NCBI RefSeq assembly: GCF_002895925.1
Contig: NZ_NWUO01000012.1
Span: forward strand, 62,001 to 126,000
Source: Mixta theicola
GTDB lineage: Bacteria > Pseudomonadota > Gammaproteobacteria > Enterobacterales > Enterobacteriaceae
Direction of reading: 5' to 3'
DNA length: 64,000 nt
Position 1 is the first letter of the stretch. Every line of letters begins with the position of its first letter. This document shows, in pieces, positions 1 to 8,638 of the stretch. The notes below the pieces were generated by a model. The model saw only the letters and a program-made list of their open reading frames with translations, searched no databases and was not told where the DNA came from. A program made the translations under genes and the position numbers.

Positions 1-873
1 ACGCGCATCGGCGTCCGGCTCCCGGCGTACTGAATGACAGACGCTAAGCGCTTCATGGGTTATCTGATAATGAAACTGCGGATAGATTTTTACCTTGCCA
101 CGATAGCGCTGATTGATCTCTTCCAGCATACGCGCAATCTTCAGATAGTGACGCTGATACTCCACGTTACGCTGCCCGGTACGCTTGCGGTTGCTGATCG
201 ACCGATCGTGTACATAATAGCGATACAGAGCGGTATCGGTATAACGTACCCGGCGGGCATTGAGCATAAATTCCGTGGTCCAGGGAATATCCTGATGATG
301 TAGCCCTGGCTCAAATAGCAGCCCATGCGATTTAATCAGCGATAAGCGATAGATCCCCATCCAGACGACATGCAGATAGCGCCGGGTCGCCAGCGCTTTA
401 TTCAACCAGGCTGCGCCGTCCAGTACGCCGGTTGAGGTTAATCGATCGAGCGGGATTAGCGTTCTGACGCGCTGGCTGCCGGAATAAAAGCATTCTGCGT
501 TGCACTGGGCGACATCCAGATCGTCCTGTTCGGCCATCTCAACCAGCGTCTGATACATCGTTGGCGACAGGGTGTCATCGGCATCCGGAAAGGTAACATA
601 TTTACCGCGCGCCACCGCCAGGCCGGCGTTGCGCGCGCGTGAAACCCCGCCGTTTTCCTGGTTAATCACGCTGATATATTCATAACGAGCCGCATAGTCC
701 GCAGCCCGCTCGGCGCTGCCGTCCGTCGAGCCGTCATTCACAATAATGACTTCGAGGTCGGTAAAGGTTTGCGCCAGCAGTGACGCCATAAAGGTGTCAA
801 ACATGTCGCCGGCGTTATACATCGGAATAATAACGCTCAGTAAAGGAGAGGCGGTTTTAGATTGTTGAGTCAT
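1..873 (-). CDS. waaH: LPS core glycosyltransferase WaaH (YibD), GT2, 3' end cut by window edge
   Basis: Residues 1-291 are present and the remainder lies to the left of the window. It is a GT2 (GT-A fold) transferase: the N-terminal strand reads SVIIPMYNAG, followed by IVNDGSTDGS and the DxD-like FPDADD. Several stretches match what I recall of E. coli YibD/WaaH, including DDLDVAQCNAE, LDRLTSTGVL, THVVWMG-like HVVWMG and GLHHQDIPWTTEFM. In E. coli this enzyme adds glucuronic acid to heptose III of the LPS inner core under phosphate limitation; that specificity is assumed here from similarity. The start ATG follows the upstream GT9 stop by 2 bp, so the two are co-transcribed and probably translationally coupled. 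Confidence 0.85.
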   Translation of the reverse strand, partial: MTQQSKTASPLLSVIIPMYNAGDMFDTFMASLLAQTFTDLEVIIVNDGSTDGSAERAADYAARYEYISVINQENGGVSRARNAGLAVARGKYVTFPDADDTLSPTMYQTLVEMAEQDDLDVAQCNAECFYSGSQRVRTLIPLDRLTSTGVLDGAAWLNKALATRRYLHVVWMGIYRLSLIKSHGLLFEPGLHHQDIPWTTEFMLNARRVRYTDTALYRYYVHDRSISNRKRTGQRNVEYQRHYLKIARMLEEINQRYRGKVKIYPQFHYQITHEALSVCHSVRREPDADAR

Positions 874-875
874 GT

Positions 876-1976
876 TTAATGAGGCTTGGTTTGGCACAGC
901 CGCTTCGGCTGGCGGGCAGCAATAAATGCGTAAATATCGTCAAGTTTGCGGCTATCGAGCGCGTAAAGCTGCTCTGCCGGATGATGGAACTGATACAGAG
1001 CGGCAAAAACAAACGAAGAAGGCGCAATATGATCGGGTCCAATTAGCAGGACATCGCCCAGGGGCCGCTGCTCTTCCACACAGCAGGGGCCATAAATCAA
1101 TATTACCGGCACGCCGACGGCGTCAGCGATATAGACATTGCCGGAATCAGAAGCGATATAAAAATCCATCATGCTGATGGCATGCGGCAAACCTTCAAGC
1201 GGAATAGCGCCAATCAGGCTAATGATATTCTCGCGCTCGCCCACCACTTTATACAGCTCCTGCAGCCGATGCATTTCCGACGGCGCGCCAAAAACATAAA
1301 ACAGGCAGGGCAGGTCAGCCAGCCGATCAAACAGGCGTTTCCATACCGAAGGAGGGATAGTTTTCGCCTGATTACCCGCAGAGATACTCAAACCGATTCT
1401 AATGCCGTCCTGACGCTGGAGCGTCGCGGGCACCGGGGCGAGAGGATAGAGCGGTTGCGTGGCGTGCTTTGAATAATGTTCTTTGGTCAGGGTGGGATCG
1501 GCCAGCTTAAGATAGTTTTCCAGCGTAAGCGTATTTTTCTCATGCTGCACCACGCTGTCAGCCGTCCAGTAGAACAGGCCCTGATACCATTTGCGGCGAT
1601 AGTGCGATAAAAAACGTTTATTCGCCGCGTTACAGCAGGCCGCATAGAACAAATTAAGATTGTTGGGATGCAGCAGATAGACATTGTCGTATCGGTTCAT
1701 TAACTGCAAAGCCAGACGAATTTTAGCCAACAGACCGCTTTTATGGTCTTCGATATACCAAATTTGCTGCAGCGTATCATCGTGCTGCGCCAGCGGCGCA
1801 ACGGTACGGCTTAGCAGCGCGTCGCTATGTTGCAGGTGCGTCAGTAACGGCGTGATATTAACAAAGTCGCCAATTTTTGCCGTCTGGATCACCAGATTAC
1901 GCCCTTCCTTTTTATGGAAAAGCTTCCTGATCCATTTAAGCGGCAGCAGTAAAATAAAAACGAGAATATAATTCAC
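876..1976 (-). CDS. Glycosyltransferase family 9 (heptosyltransferase-like) protein
   Basis: A 366-residue protein with a hydrophobic N-terminus (about residues 2-15) and the GT9 layout: an early Rossmann-like segment LVIQTAKIGDFVNITPLL, then a C-terminal donor domain with SDSGNVYIADAVGVPVILIYGP, equivalent to the SVDTGLSHLTAAL segment of WaaC. It is therefore probably an LPS-core heptosyl- or related sugar transferase acting at the inner face of the cytoplasmic membrane. It is clearly different from the WaaC and WaaF proteins in this window and I cannot assign it to WaaQ or another named enzyme. It lies 2 bp upstream of waaH and 83 bp downstream of the GT4 gene, on the same strand, so it likely belongs to the core operon. 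Confidence 0.8.
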   Translation of the reverse strand: MNYILVFILLLPLKWIRKLFHKKEGRNLVIQTAKIGDFVNITPLLTHLQHSDALLSRTVAPLAQHDDTLQQIWYIEDHKSGLLAKIRLALQLMNRYDNVYLLHPNNLNLFYAACCNAANKRFLSHYRRKWYQGLFYWTADSVVQHEKNTLTLENYLKLADPTLTKEHYSKHATQPLYPLAPVPATLQRQDGIRIGLSISAGNQAKTIPPSVWKRLFDRLADLPCLFYVFGAPSEMHRLQELYKVVGERENIISLIGAIPLEGLPHAISMMDFYIASDSGNVYIADAVGVPVILIYGPCCVEEQRPLGDVLLIGPDHIAPSSFVFAALYQFHHPAEQLYALDSRKLDDIYAFIAARQPKRLCQTKPH

Positions 1977-2059
1977 ACCGTTTCCTCAGCGAGACTGGCA
2001 ACGGGGCAACGCATAACCATCCCCTGCTAAAAATATTATTCCATTATTGCGCATCATAG

Positions 2060-3163
2060 TCAGTGCTCAATCAGCGCAAGATAGCGCAGGCAGATAGTCT
2101 CGATATGATAGGCCGAAAGATCGAGCTGCTGCAGATTAAACGGCCGATAATAAATATCCTTAATTCTTTCTGCCAGTGATTCGCTGGTCATTTCCGCCAG
2201 GCCACGTGCCAGTTCGCCTTGCAGGATGGACTCCGGGCCGCCAGGGCAACGGGTACTGACCACCGGGGTTTGACAAAGCAGCGCTTCAACCAGCACGTTG
2301 CCGAACCCTTCGCTATCAGAGCTGACGATCAGCATACGTGCATGATTTATCCATGCATAGGGATTATGGGTAAAGCCTTTGAAAATGACACGATCGGCAA
2401 TGTCCAGCTGCTCCGCCAGCTGCTTTAGCTCGGCAATGCGTGCGGTATCACCCTGACCAATCAGTACCAGCGGCGCCTGCAAACCGCTATGCGCATAGGC
2501 CTGTAACAGGCGATCGTGGCGTTTTGTTGGATGAAAGCGCCCAACGTGCAGTAAATAATCCTGGCCTGCCAGCTCGCACGTTTCCTGCGCCTGCTGCAAG
2601 ATCTGGTCGACATCGAAAGGGTTATAGATAACGGCTTCTTTCGCCGGCGTAATGCCGTAATGCTGCTTCAGGTCATCTATAACAAACTGAGAAACGCCGA
2701 TAACGTTGCGATTTTGATAGACCCGGCGGGTTTTTTGAATTTTAAGCCAGCGGGAAAAGCCTTTACGTCGCGTCAGATAAGAGGCGGAGAATACGCCGTG
2801 CAGGCAATACCAGGTCTTAGCGGGATCGAGATGACGGCAGCGACTAACGATGCGGTCAGTTTTGTGTAAATGAGAAATCACTAAATCAAAGGCGCCGTTT
2901 TGCTGCTCTGCCTTTACGATCGCCCGATCCAACAGGCGAGCCCGCCGTCGCAGTTCAGTAATTTTACGCCATGGCTTACGGCAGCGATCCTGGATCACCT
3001 GATAGTCCAGCCCGGCCGGTAAGGGATAATCACATACGCTGCGTAAAGAAAAGAGCGAAACGTGATGTCCCAGTGACAGCAGGCCCTTAGCCAGAGTCAG
3101 CACAACTTTTTCTGCGCCGCCCCCCGGTAAGCCATCGATGACCATCAAAATACGCCTGGACAA
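2060..3163 (-). CDS. GT4 glycosyltransferase of the LPS core (WabH-like)
   Basis: A 367-residue GT-B (GT4) transferase. The N-terminal acceptor domain opens with MVIDGLPGGGAEKVVLTLA, and the C-terminal donor domain has LLHVGRFHPTKRHDRLL and the EX7E signature region SDSEGFGNVLVEALLCQTPVV. The family transfers sugars from nucleotide-sugar donors to LPS or lipid acceptors in the cytoplasm. The neighbouring deacetylase suggests the Klebsiella-type pair in which WabH adds N-acetylglucosamine to the core and WabN deacetylates it; this is inference from context. It is divergent from the deacetylase gene, with a 257-bp AT-rich gap that should hold both promoters. Confidence 0.75.
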   Translation of the reverse strand: MSRRILMVIDGLPGGGAEKVVLTLAKGLLSLGHHVSLFSLRSVCDYPLPAGLDYQVIQDRCRKPWRKITELRRRARLLDRAIVKAEQQNGAFDLVISHLHKTDRIVSRCRHLDPAKTWYCLHGVFSASYLTRRKGFSRWLKIQKTRRVYQNRNVIGVSQFVIDDLKQHYGITPAKEAVIYNPFDVDQILQQAQETCELAGQDYLLHVGRFHPTKRHDRLLQAYAHSGLQAPLVLIGQGDTARIAELKQLAEQLDIADRVIFKGFTHNPYAWINHARMLIVSSDSEGFGNVLVEALLCQTPVVSTRCPGGPESILQGELARGLAEMTSESLAERIKDIYYRPFNLQQLDLSAYHIETICLRYLALIEH

Positions 3164-3420
3164 TTTTAGAAATCCTTATGTGTGCAGCAAAGACACTGGC
3201 AAAAGTGTAAGAGTTATTTTGTTATTAGTTAAGTTTCTGAACCCACAAGCTGGGCAATACATTGGTTAAAGCTTAATAAAACGCAGTCAACGCTTAATTA
3301 AGCGAAGCTTAGCCTGCCATCAGCGGCAAAAGAAGAAGAATTATCGTAATGAAATAATTTTGCTCTGGCTAATGGGGCTGCGTAACATGGCGGCTCAACC
3401 AGTGGAGCGTTGGAAGTAAG

Positions 3421-4386
3421 ATGAATAAACCGGCTTTTCTTATCACAATTGATACTGAAGGCGACAATCTTTGGCGCAATCGACAGACCATAACCACCCG
3501 TAATACGCTTTTTTTACCGCGTTTTCAGGCGCTCTGTGAAAAATATGGCTTTAAGCCGACCTGGCTGACGAACTATGAGATGGCGAGCGATCCGGCCTAT
3601 GTCGAATTTGCCAGCGATGTGATTCTGCGCGGTCACGGCGAGGTGGGGATGCATCTGCACGCCTGGAACAGTCCGCCGGAAACGCCGCTAACCGATGATG
3701 ACTGGCGCTGGCAGCCCTACCTGATTGAATATCCGGATGATCTGCTGCGTGACAAAGTAAAGTTCATGACCGACCTGCTGGAAGACAAATTTCAAACCAA
3801 AATGCTCAGCCATCGCGCCGGACGTTGGGCGTTTGATAAGCGTTATGCCGCAGTTCTGCGCGAGCTGGGCTATCAGGTTGACTGCTCGGTCACGCCACGC
3901 GTTAGCTGGCGCAATTCGCCTGGCGCGCCGCAGGGGCAGGGCGGCACGGACTATAGTCATTTTCCGCAGCACGCTTATTTCCTGGATCCGCAGGATATTT
4001 CACGCAGCGGCAATTCAACGCTGCTGGAAGTGCCGATGAGCATTCAGTATAAGCATCCGGCGTTAATGAATAAGCTGAAGCAGGGTTACGATCGGCTACG
4101 CGGTAAAAAACGCGGCCCGTCGGTTAACTGGCTGCGTCCTTGCGGCGGGAATCTGACGGCAATGAAGCGAGTCGCGGAACTAAGCCTGGCGCAGGGCAAT
4201 GATTACGTAGAGTTTATGCTGCACTCTTCAGAATTTATGCCGGACGGCAGCCCGACGTTTAAAACTGAAGCAGATATTGAGCGGCTGTATGAAGATTTGG
4301 ACGCGCTGTTTAGCTGGCTACAGCAGCGTACGCAGGGCATGACGCTGGCAGAATATTATCAATACTTTCAGGCAAGGTTAAAATGA
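3421..4386 (+). CDS. Polysaccharide deacetylase-like protein of the LPS core locus (WabN-like)
   Basis: 321 residues with NodB-homology features: the early aspartate motif FLITIDTEGD (about residue 11) and a His-x-His metal site in GEVGMHLHAW (about residues 79-81), plus a later SHRAGRW. These are the expected catalytic-base and metal-binding elements of carbohydrate esterase family 4-like deacetylases. In Klebsiella a core-locus deacetylase (WabN) removes the acetyl group from core GlcNAc; by location this gene is the likely equivalent. A ribosome-binding AAGTAAG lies just before the ATG, and the stop overlaps the waaL start by 4 bp (ATGA), indicating a two-gene operon opposite in direction to the rest of the core cluster. 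Confidence 0.75.
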   Translation: MNKPAFLITIDTEGDNLWRNRQTITTRNTLFLPRFQALCEKYGFKPTWLTNYEMASDPAYVEFASDVILRGHGEVGMHLHAWNSPPETPLTDDDWRWQPYLIEYPDDLLRDKVKFMTDLLEDKFQTKMLSHRAGRWAFDKRYAAVLRELGYQVDCSVTPRVSWRNSPGAPQGQGGTDYSHFPQHAYFLDPQDISRSGNSTLLEVPMSIQYKHPALMNKLKQGYDRLRGKKRGPSVNWLRPCGGNLTAMKRVAELSLAQGNDYVEFMLHSSEFMPDGSPTFKTEADIERLYEDLDALFSWLQQRTQGMTLAEYYQYFQARLK

Positions 4387-5660
4387 TTCGGGAAATGACA
4401 TATACCGGTGGAACGAGCCGCTCGCTGACAAAAAAACACTGGCGTGATGCCCTCTATTTTTTTGCGGTATCGGCCGTTTTATTAGCCGTCATGTTTACTT
4501 TCATTAGCGAAAAAACGGCAAAGGTTTCTTTTTACTGGGCCTTTTATTTTTCCCTGATTGGAATTATTGCCAATGGCCGTCAGATTAGTCGGCAACATTT
4601 GTGGTTTACGGGTTTATTGGCTTTGCTGGGATGCAGTAAAGTGGCCTGGTTTTACTGGCACTACCTTGGCCAGGCGGACTATAACCCCTTTAATGATTAT
4701 CTGAACGCTGGTAAACGTTTGCTGATCGCAGCAGTGATTAGTTATTATCTGTTTAGTCAGCTTGCCCGGCAGCAGCAGCTCACCCGGCGTATGATTGAGT
4801 GGGGGCTGATCGTCGCCTTTACTGGCGCGACGGCGTATGGGCTTTATCAATACTTTAGTACTACACGTCGGGTAGAGTTTGCGCTCGATCGCGCTACGAT
4901 CTCTGCTTATGGCTATGCTATGTTGGCGGCGGCCGTGCTATTTATGCTGGCGGCAAAAAAACATGCGAAGGGGCAGCTACTGCTCTGTCTGGGCATATTT
5001 ATTGTTGCCTGGTTTGTTATTATCCAGACCGGCACACGTAATATGATCGCGGCGTTTCCGTTCATTATCTTTTTTGTTGGGCTATTTCAGTTCCGCCATT
5101 TAGGCTGGAAGGGCGCGGCGGGTATTATCATCGCTATCGCCGTGCTGGCTGCAGTCTGTTACAAACCGATGATCAAACCCAGAGCAGACATCGCGATTGC
5201 TGAATTTAACCATTATGGCAACGATCGCGGAAATGATAACGGCTCCCTTACCAGCCGGCTGGCCATGTGGAATATTGGTACGGCCTGCTTCGCCGCTAAT
5301 CCGCTGGGCATGAATATGGAACAACGGACGGCGTGGTTTAAGGAATATGTTAAAGCAAAGCACCGCGATGCCAGCGCGTTAAACTTTGTATCCATTCATC
5401 TACATAATGAACTGATTGATAGCGCTACGTTACAGGGTATCCAGGGCGCGATCGTAATGGTGCTGTTTTATCTGGCGATGATTGTGTACGCGCTGCGAAA
5501 AAATAATGCACTGCTGCTTTCTGTGATGCTGGCCGTGGTCATCAGTGGCTTAACGGATGTCGTTTTTATTAGCCGCGAGCTAACGGTCTGCGTTTCGCTT
5601 TTACTGACTCTTAGCCTGCTGTGGCAGAGCATCAACGCTGCGCCCCGGAAGCCGCGTTAA
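4383..5660 (+). CDS. waaL: O-antigen ligase WaaL
   Basis: A 425-residue multi-spanning membrane protein with about 10-12 hydrophobic segments and one large polar periplasmic loop (about residues 255-345), as expected for the Wzy/WaaL O-antigen ligase family. A TGTRN motif before the loop and HLHNELID at its end supply the conserved arginine and histidine regions implicated in ligation. The enzyme joins undecaprenyl-diphosphate-linked O-polysaccharide to the completed lipid A-core on the periplasmic face. It overlaps the deacetylase gene by 4 bp. It is convergent with the GT2 gene, with a hairpin between them. WaaL sequences are highly variable, so the assignment rests on topology, these motifs and the locus. 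Confidence 0.8.
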   Translation: MIREMTYTGGTSRSLTKKHWRDALYFFAVSAVLLAVMFTFISEKTAKVSFYWAFYFSLIGIIANGRQISRQHLWFTGLLALLGCSKVAWFYWHYLGQADYNPFNDYLNAGKRLLIAAVISYYLFSQLARQQQLTRRMIEWGLIVAFTGATAYGLYQYFSTTRRVEFALDRATISAYGYAMLAAAVLFMLAAKKHAKGQLLLCLGIFIVAWFVIIQTGTRNMIAAFPFIIFFVGLFQFRHLGWKGAAGIIIAIAVLAAVCYKPMIKPRADIAIAEFNHYGNDRGNDNGSLTSRLAMWNIGTACFAANPLGMNMEQRTAWFKEYVKAKHRDASALNFVSIHLHNELIDSATLQGIQGAIVMVLFYLAMIVYALRKNNALLLSVMLAVVISGLTDVVFISRELTVCVSLLLTLSLLWQSINAAPRKPR

Positions 5661-5670
5661 TTCTTACACG

Positions 5671-5689
5671 GGCGGCTAGCTTAGCCGCC
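5671..5689. terminator. Hairpin between convergent waaL and GT2 genes
   Basis: A perfect 8-bp stem (GGCGGCTA pairing with TAGCCGCC) with a 3-base loop lies in the convergent gap and overlaps the stop codon of the minus-strand GT2 gene. There is no long T-run on either side, so it could be a bidirectional terminator or just an mRNA 3'-end stabiliser. Confidence 0.5.
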
Positions 5690-6599
5690 TGACTTTAAGC
5701 ATTTTTCTCTTATAGCTCATTCTGATTTTGCCATTAACTAAGAAGCTGCCCAGGTTCTGCTGACAGATGCGTTTTTTCACTTTATCCCATTCCCCCTGCT
5801 GTTTTAATACAGCGGCGTGCCGATTAATCACATCAATCCAGTGGCAGGTAATAAGCGGCTTAAAATTATCAGGCAGCACTTCATCCATATGGGCGGTAGC
5901 AGCCAATAAACAGGCAATTTTTTCCGGATTCATTACGGTTGAAAGGCTGGAAGCATGTTTCCGGTAAAGATAAAAACCCGCCTCAGAAAACAGGATTTTT
6001 TTACTCCGGGTCAGCAACTGCGGAAAAAGCCAGGCATCTTCGTAACAGATAAAAGACGGGAAGGGATTTTCCACTAACAGACCGCGACGGAAATACTGAC
6101 CAATAAAATGGGCCTGAAAATCCCGATGGATCAGAAATCGCGTTATAGCATCGTCAATGGTTAAACGAACTGGCGTACGAAAATGCCACTCTGGTAGCTT
6201 GCTGGCGCTACCGCTACGTTGTTCAATAATTTTGCTGAGATAAATATCAGGGGCTTGTTTATCCAGTATCTGTAAATGATCGGCAATCGCGCGCGGAAGT
6301 AACCGGTCATCCCCGTCGAGCATCAAAATATAATCGCCCCTGGCTAACGAAACAGCATGATTCCTAACCTTACCAATATTACGCAGCTGGGTTTGCTGGT
6401 GGCGAACATGAGGGTAAGTAGCGGCAAAGCGTTCAATAATGGCTTGCGAGTCATCTGATGAGGCATCATTAATGATAACGATCTCACAGCGTGAACCGGC
6501 ATCGGCCAGGGAGGCGATAACGCTTTCCAGCGTTTCCTCAAGCCAGAGCGCGCAGTTATGCGCGGTGATAATAACGCTCAGGCGGTACGGCGTAGTCAT
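5676..6599 (-). CDS. GT2 glycosyltransferase, LPS core operon
   Basis: 307 residues with an N-terminal GT-A domain: SVIITAHNCALWLEETL, the nucleotide-binding IVIINDASSDDS and the DxD motif MLDGDDRLLP (about residues 95-99). The C-terminal 150 residues carry a basic region typical of LPS core sugar transferases. The start codon overlaps the waaC stop by 4 bp (ATGA), so it is the distal gene of an hldD-waaF-waaC-GT2 operon and almost certainly decorates the inner core or the region next to the ligation site. The exact sugar and acceptor cannot be read from the sequence; WabM-like enzymes occupy a comparable position in Klebsiella. Confidence 0.78.
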   Translation of the reverse strand: MTTPYRLSVIITAHNCALWLEETLESVIASLADAGSRCEIVIINDASSDDSQAIIERFAATYPHVRHQQTQLRNIGKVRNHAVSLARGDYILMLDGDDRLLPRAIADHLQILDKQAPDIYLSKIIEQRSGSASKLPEWHFRTPVRLTIDDAITRFLIHRDFQAHFIGQYFRRGLLVENPFPSFICYEDAWLFPQLLTRSKKILFSEAGFYLYRKHASSLSTVMNPEKIACLLAATAHMDEVLPDNFKPLITCHWIDVINRHAAVLKQQGEWDKVKKRICQQNLGSFLVNGKIRMSYKRKMLKVRRLS

Positions 6600-7576
6600 A
6601 GCGGACTTGCGCTCAGCAGAGGCTGCAGCGCAGCGTTGACGCTGTCAGGCGTTATGGCCGCCATCTCATTGCCTTCAGGCGCACGCAGAGCCTGTTGGTT
6701 CAGCCCATAGCCGCCAATCAGGCCGGGATCCGTCGGGCCGTACAGCGTAATATTAGGGCGATCGAGCGCGGCGGTGAGATGGCTCAGGCCGGTATCCACC
6801 GAAACGATGGCTTTTGCGCCCGCCAGCGTTTGCGCCACCTGCTCCAGCGTCAGCTTCGGCAGGACTTCAACGTGGCCAAAACCGGCGGCCAGACGCTGCG
6901 CCCGTTGATGCTCGTGCTCCGCGCCCCAGGGCAGTTTAATATGCAAACCGGTCGGCTCAATTAAGGCAATCAGCTCACGCCAGTGGCTTTCCGGCCAGTG
7001 TTTATTATCACGCGTGGTGGCATGCAGAAATACTAGGTAGCGCCCCGCGTCTGCAGGCGGGTGGGCAAGAAAATGGGAGGCAATGGCGTAATCGCCCTGC
7101 GTTTGCGGTTTCTTATAGCCAAGACTTTTGGCAAACAGTTCACGGGTGCGTTCTACGGCATGTTGACGCTTATCTATTTCGTGGCGTTTGTCATACCACC
7201 AGCTGGCGAAAGGCTCACGCGCGCTGCGGCTGTCCTGGCCATGCCTGACGCCTTTCGCCAGCCGGGTAACCAGCGCCGCACTTTTAATCAGACCCTGAGC
7301 ATCAATAACCACATCATATTCGCGCGCCTGCAGCGCCCGTTTAAACGCGACGCGCTCTTCTCGCTGCTGGCTGCCGAACCAGTGTTTGCGCCAGCGGCGA
7401 ATCGCTACCGGTAGCACGCGGTCCACCGCCGGGTGCCAGCCAGGAATTTGGGCAAAGTTTTCTTCAACCACCCAGTCAAAGCGAATATCAGGTATTTCCC
7501 GCATGGCATCGGTCAGCGCCGGTAGCGTATGGAGTACGTCCCCCATTGAAGAAGTTTTAACAATCAGTACTTTCAT
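6596..7576 (-). CDS. waaC: LPS heptosyltransferase I WaaC (RfaC)
   Basis: 326 residues of GT9. The N-terminus MKVLIVKTSSMGDVLHTLPA, the central VVIDAQGLIKSA and the donor-site SVDTGLSHLTAALDRPNITLYGPTDP pattern are characteristic of heptosyltransferase I, which adds the first L-glycero-D-manno-heptose from ADP-heptose to Kdo2-lipid A at the cytoplasmic membrane. The length is close to the usual 320 residues. It overlaps waaF upstream and the GT2 gene downstream by 4 bp each, giving tight translational coupling in the hldD-waaFC operon. Confidence 0.95.
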   Translation of the reverse strand: MKVLIVKTSSMGDVLHTLPALTDAMREIPDIRFDWVVEENFAQIPGWHPAVDRVLPVAIRRWRKHWFGSQQREERVAFKRALQAREYDVVIDAQGLIKSAALVTRLAKGVRHGQDSRSAREPFASWWYDKRHEIDKRQHAVERTRELFAKSLGYKKPQTQGDYAIASHFLAHPPADAGRYLVFLHATTRDNKHWPESHWRELIALIEPTGLHIKLPWGAEHEHQRAQRLAAGFGHVEVLPKLTLEQVAQTLAGAKAIVSVDTGLSHLTAALDRPNITLYGPTDPGLIGGYGLNQQALRAPEGNEMAAITPDSVNAALQPLLSASPL

Positions 7577-8622
7577 GCACGCTCCTGCTGGCTTAATAAA
7601 GCCATGAGTTCTTCCATAACGCGAGCGGGCTGAATATCAATCAGGCTTTGATGATAGCCCTGTTCCGCCTCGCCTTTACGCACCTTATGATAGCCGGTAA
7701 TCAGGCGAATCACGCGGGCCTGCTGCGATAGCGGTGGAGTAAAGTCAGGGCTGCTGGGCCCGTACAGCGCCACCAGCGGGCGATTCAGCGCGGCGGCGAT
7801 ATGCATCAGTCCGGAATCATTGCTGACCACCGCATGGCAGTGCGCCAGCAGAATCACCGCCTGTTCCAGTTTGGTTTCACCGGCCAGGTTATGACAATAG
7901 TGACGTCCGGCTTCATCCAGCGTTTGCCGGATCTGCTCGCCGGTTTCCCGATCCTTCGCCGAGCCAAACAGCACGACCTGATAGCCGGCAGCGATAAGCT
8001 GCTGCGCCAGCGTGGCATAGTGATAGTGCGGCCAGCGCTTGGCTGGGCCAAATTCCGCGCCTGGGCAGAAACCAATTATCGGCCTGTCGGCGGTCAGAGC
8101 AAACAGCGCTGCGGTTTCGATTTTTTCCTGCTCTTCCACCTGCAGGCGCGGCCACAGTAAAGGCTGCGGCAGATCGCGGGCGCTTTTAATCCGCGATGCG
8201 TCATAGGCCAGAGCGACATAGCGCTCCACCATCAACGGAAAAGCGGGCTTATCCAGAACGCGCAGATCGTTTAACAGACCGTAGCGCATTTCGCCGCGCC
8301 AGCCCACGCGCTGCGCAATACCGGCAAAAAAAGGCACCAGCGCTGATTTAAATGAGCCGGGCAACACGTAGGCACGCTGATATTTTTTATGTCGCAGCGC
8401 TTTACCAAGACGATAGCGCTCGCCCAGCGCCAGCGCGCCGTGGCCCAGCGGCATCGCCAGTGCGTCGTTGACTTCCGGCATGCGCGACAGTAACGGACGG
8501 CACCAGGCGGGCGCCATCACGTCAATTTCGGCATCAGGATGCTCGGCCTTCAGCGTGCGATAGAGACTTTGCGACATCATCATATCGCCGACCCAGGAAG
8601 GGCCGATTACCAGTATTTTCAT
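7573..8622 (-). CDS. waaF: LPS heptosyltransferase II WaaF (RfaF)
   Basis: 349 residues of GT9, with MKILVIGPSWVGDMMMSQSL at the N-terminus, YVLPGSFKSALVPFFAGI in the acceptor domain, and NDSGLMHIAAALNRPLVALYG with GPSSP in the ADP-heptose-binding domain. It transfers the second heptose to the first heptose of the inner core. Length and motifs match E. coli WaaF (348 residues). It starts 16 bp after hldD stops and overlaps waaC by 4 bp, the conserved hldD-waaF-waaC order. Confidence 0.95.
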   Translation of the reverse strand: MKILVIGPSWVGDMMMSQSLYRTLKAEHPDAEIDVMAPAWCRPLLSRMPEVNDALAMPLGHGALALGERYRLGKALRHKKYQRAYVLPGSFKSALVPFFAGIAQRVGWRGEMRYGLLNDLRVLDKPAFPLMVERYVALAYDASRIKSARDLPQPLLWPRLQVEEQEKIETAALFALTADRPIIGFCPGAEFGPAKRWPHYHYATLAQQLIAAGYQVVLFGSAKDRETGEQIRQTLDEAGRHYCHNLAGETKLEQAVILLAHCHAVVSNDSGLMHIAAALNRPLVALYGPSSPDFTPPLSQQARVIRLITGYHKVRKGEAEQGYHQSLIDIQPARVMEELMALLSQQERA

Positions 8623-8638
8623 GCCGGGTGCGCCTTCC

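Noticed and set aside
3164-3420. Possible JUMPstart/ops element for RfaH in the core locus
   Set aside because: GGCGG-containing sequences occur near 3391 but do not match the ops core GGCGGTAG closely enough.
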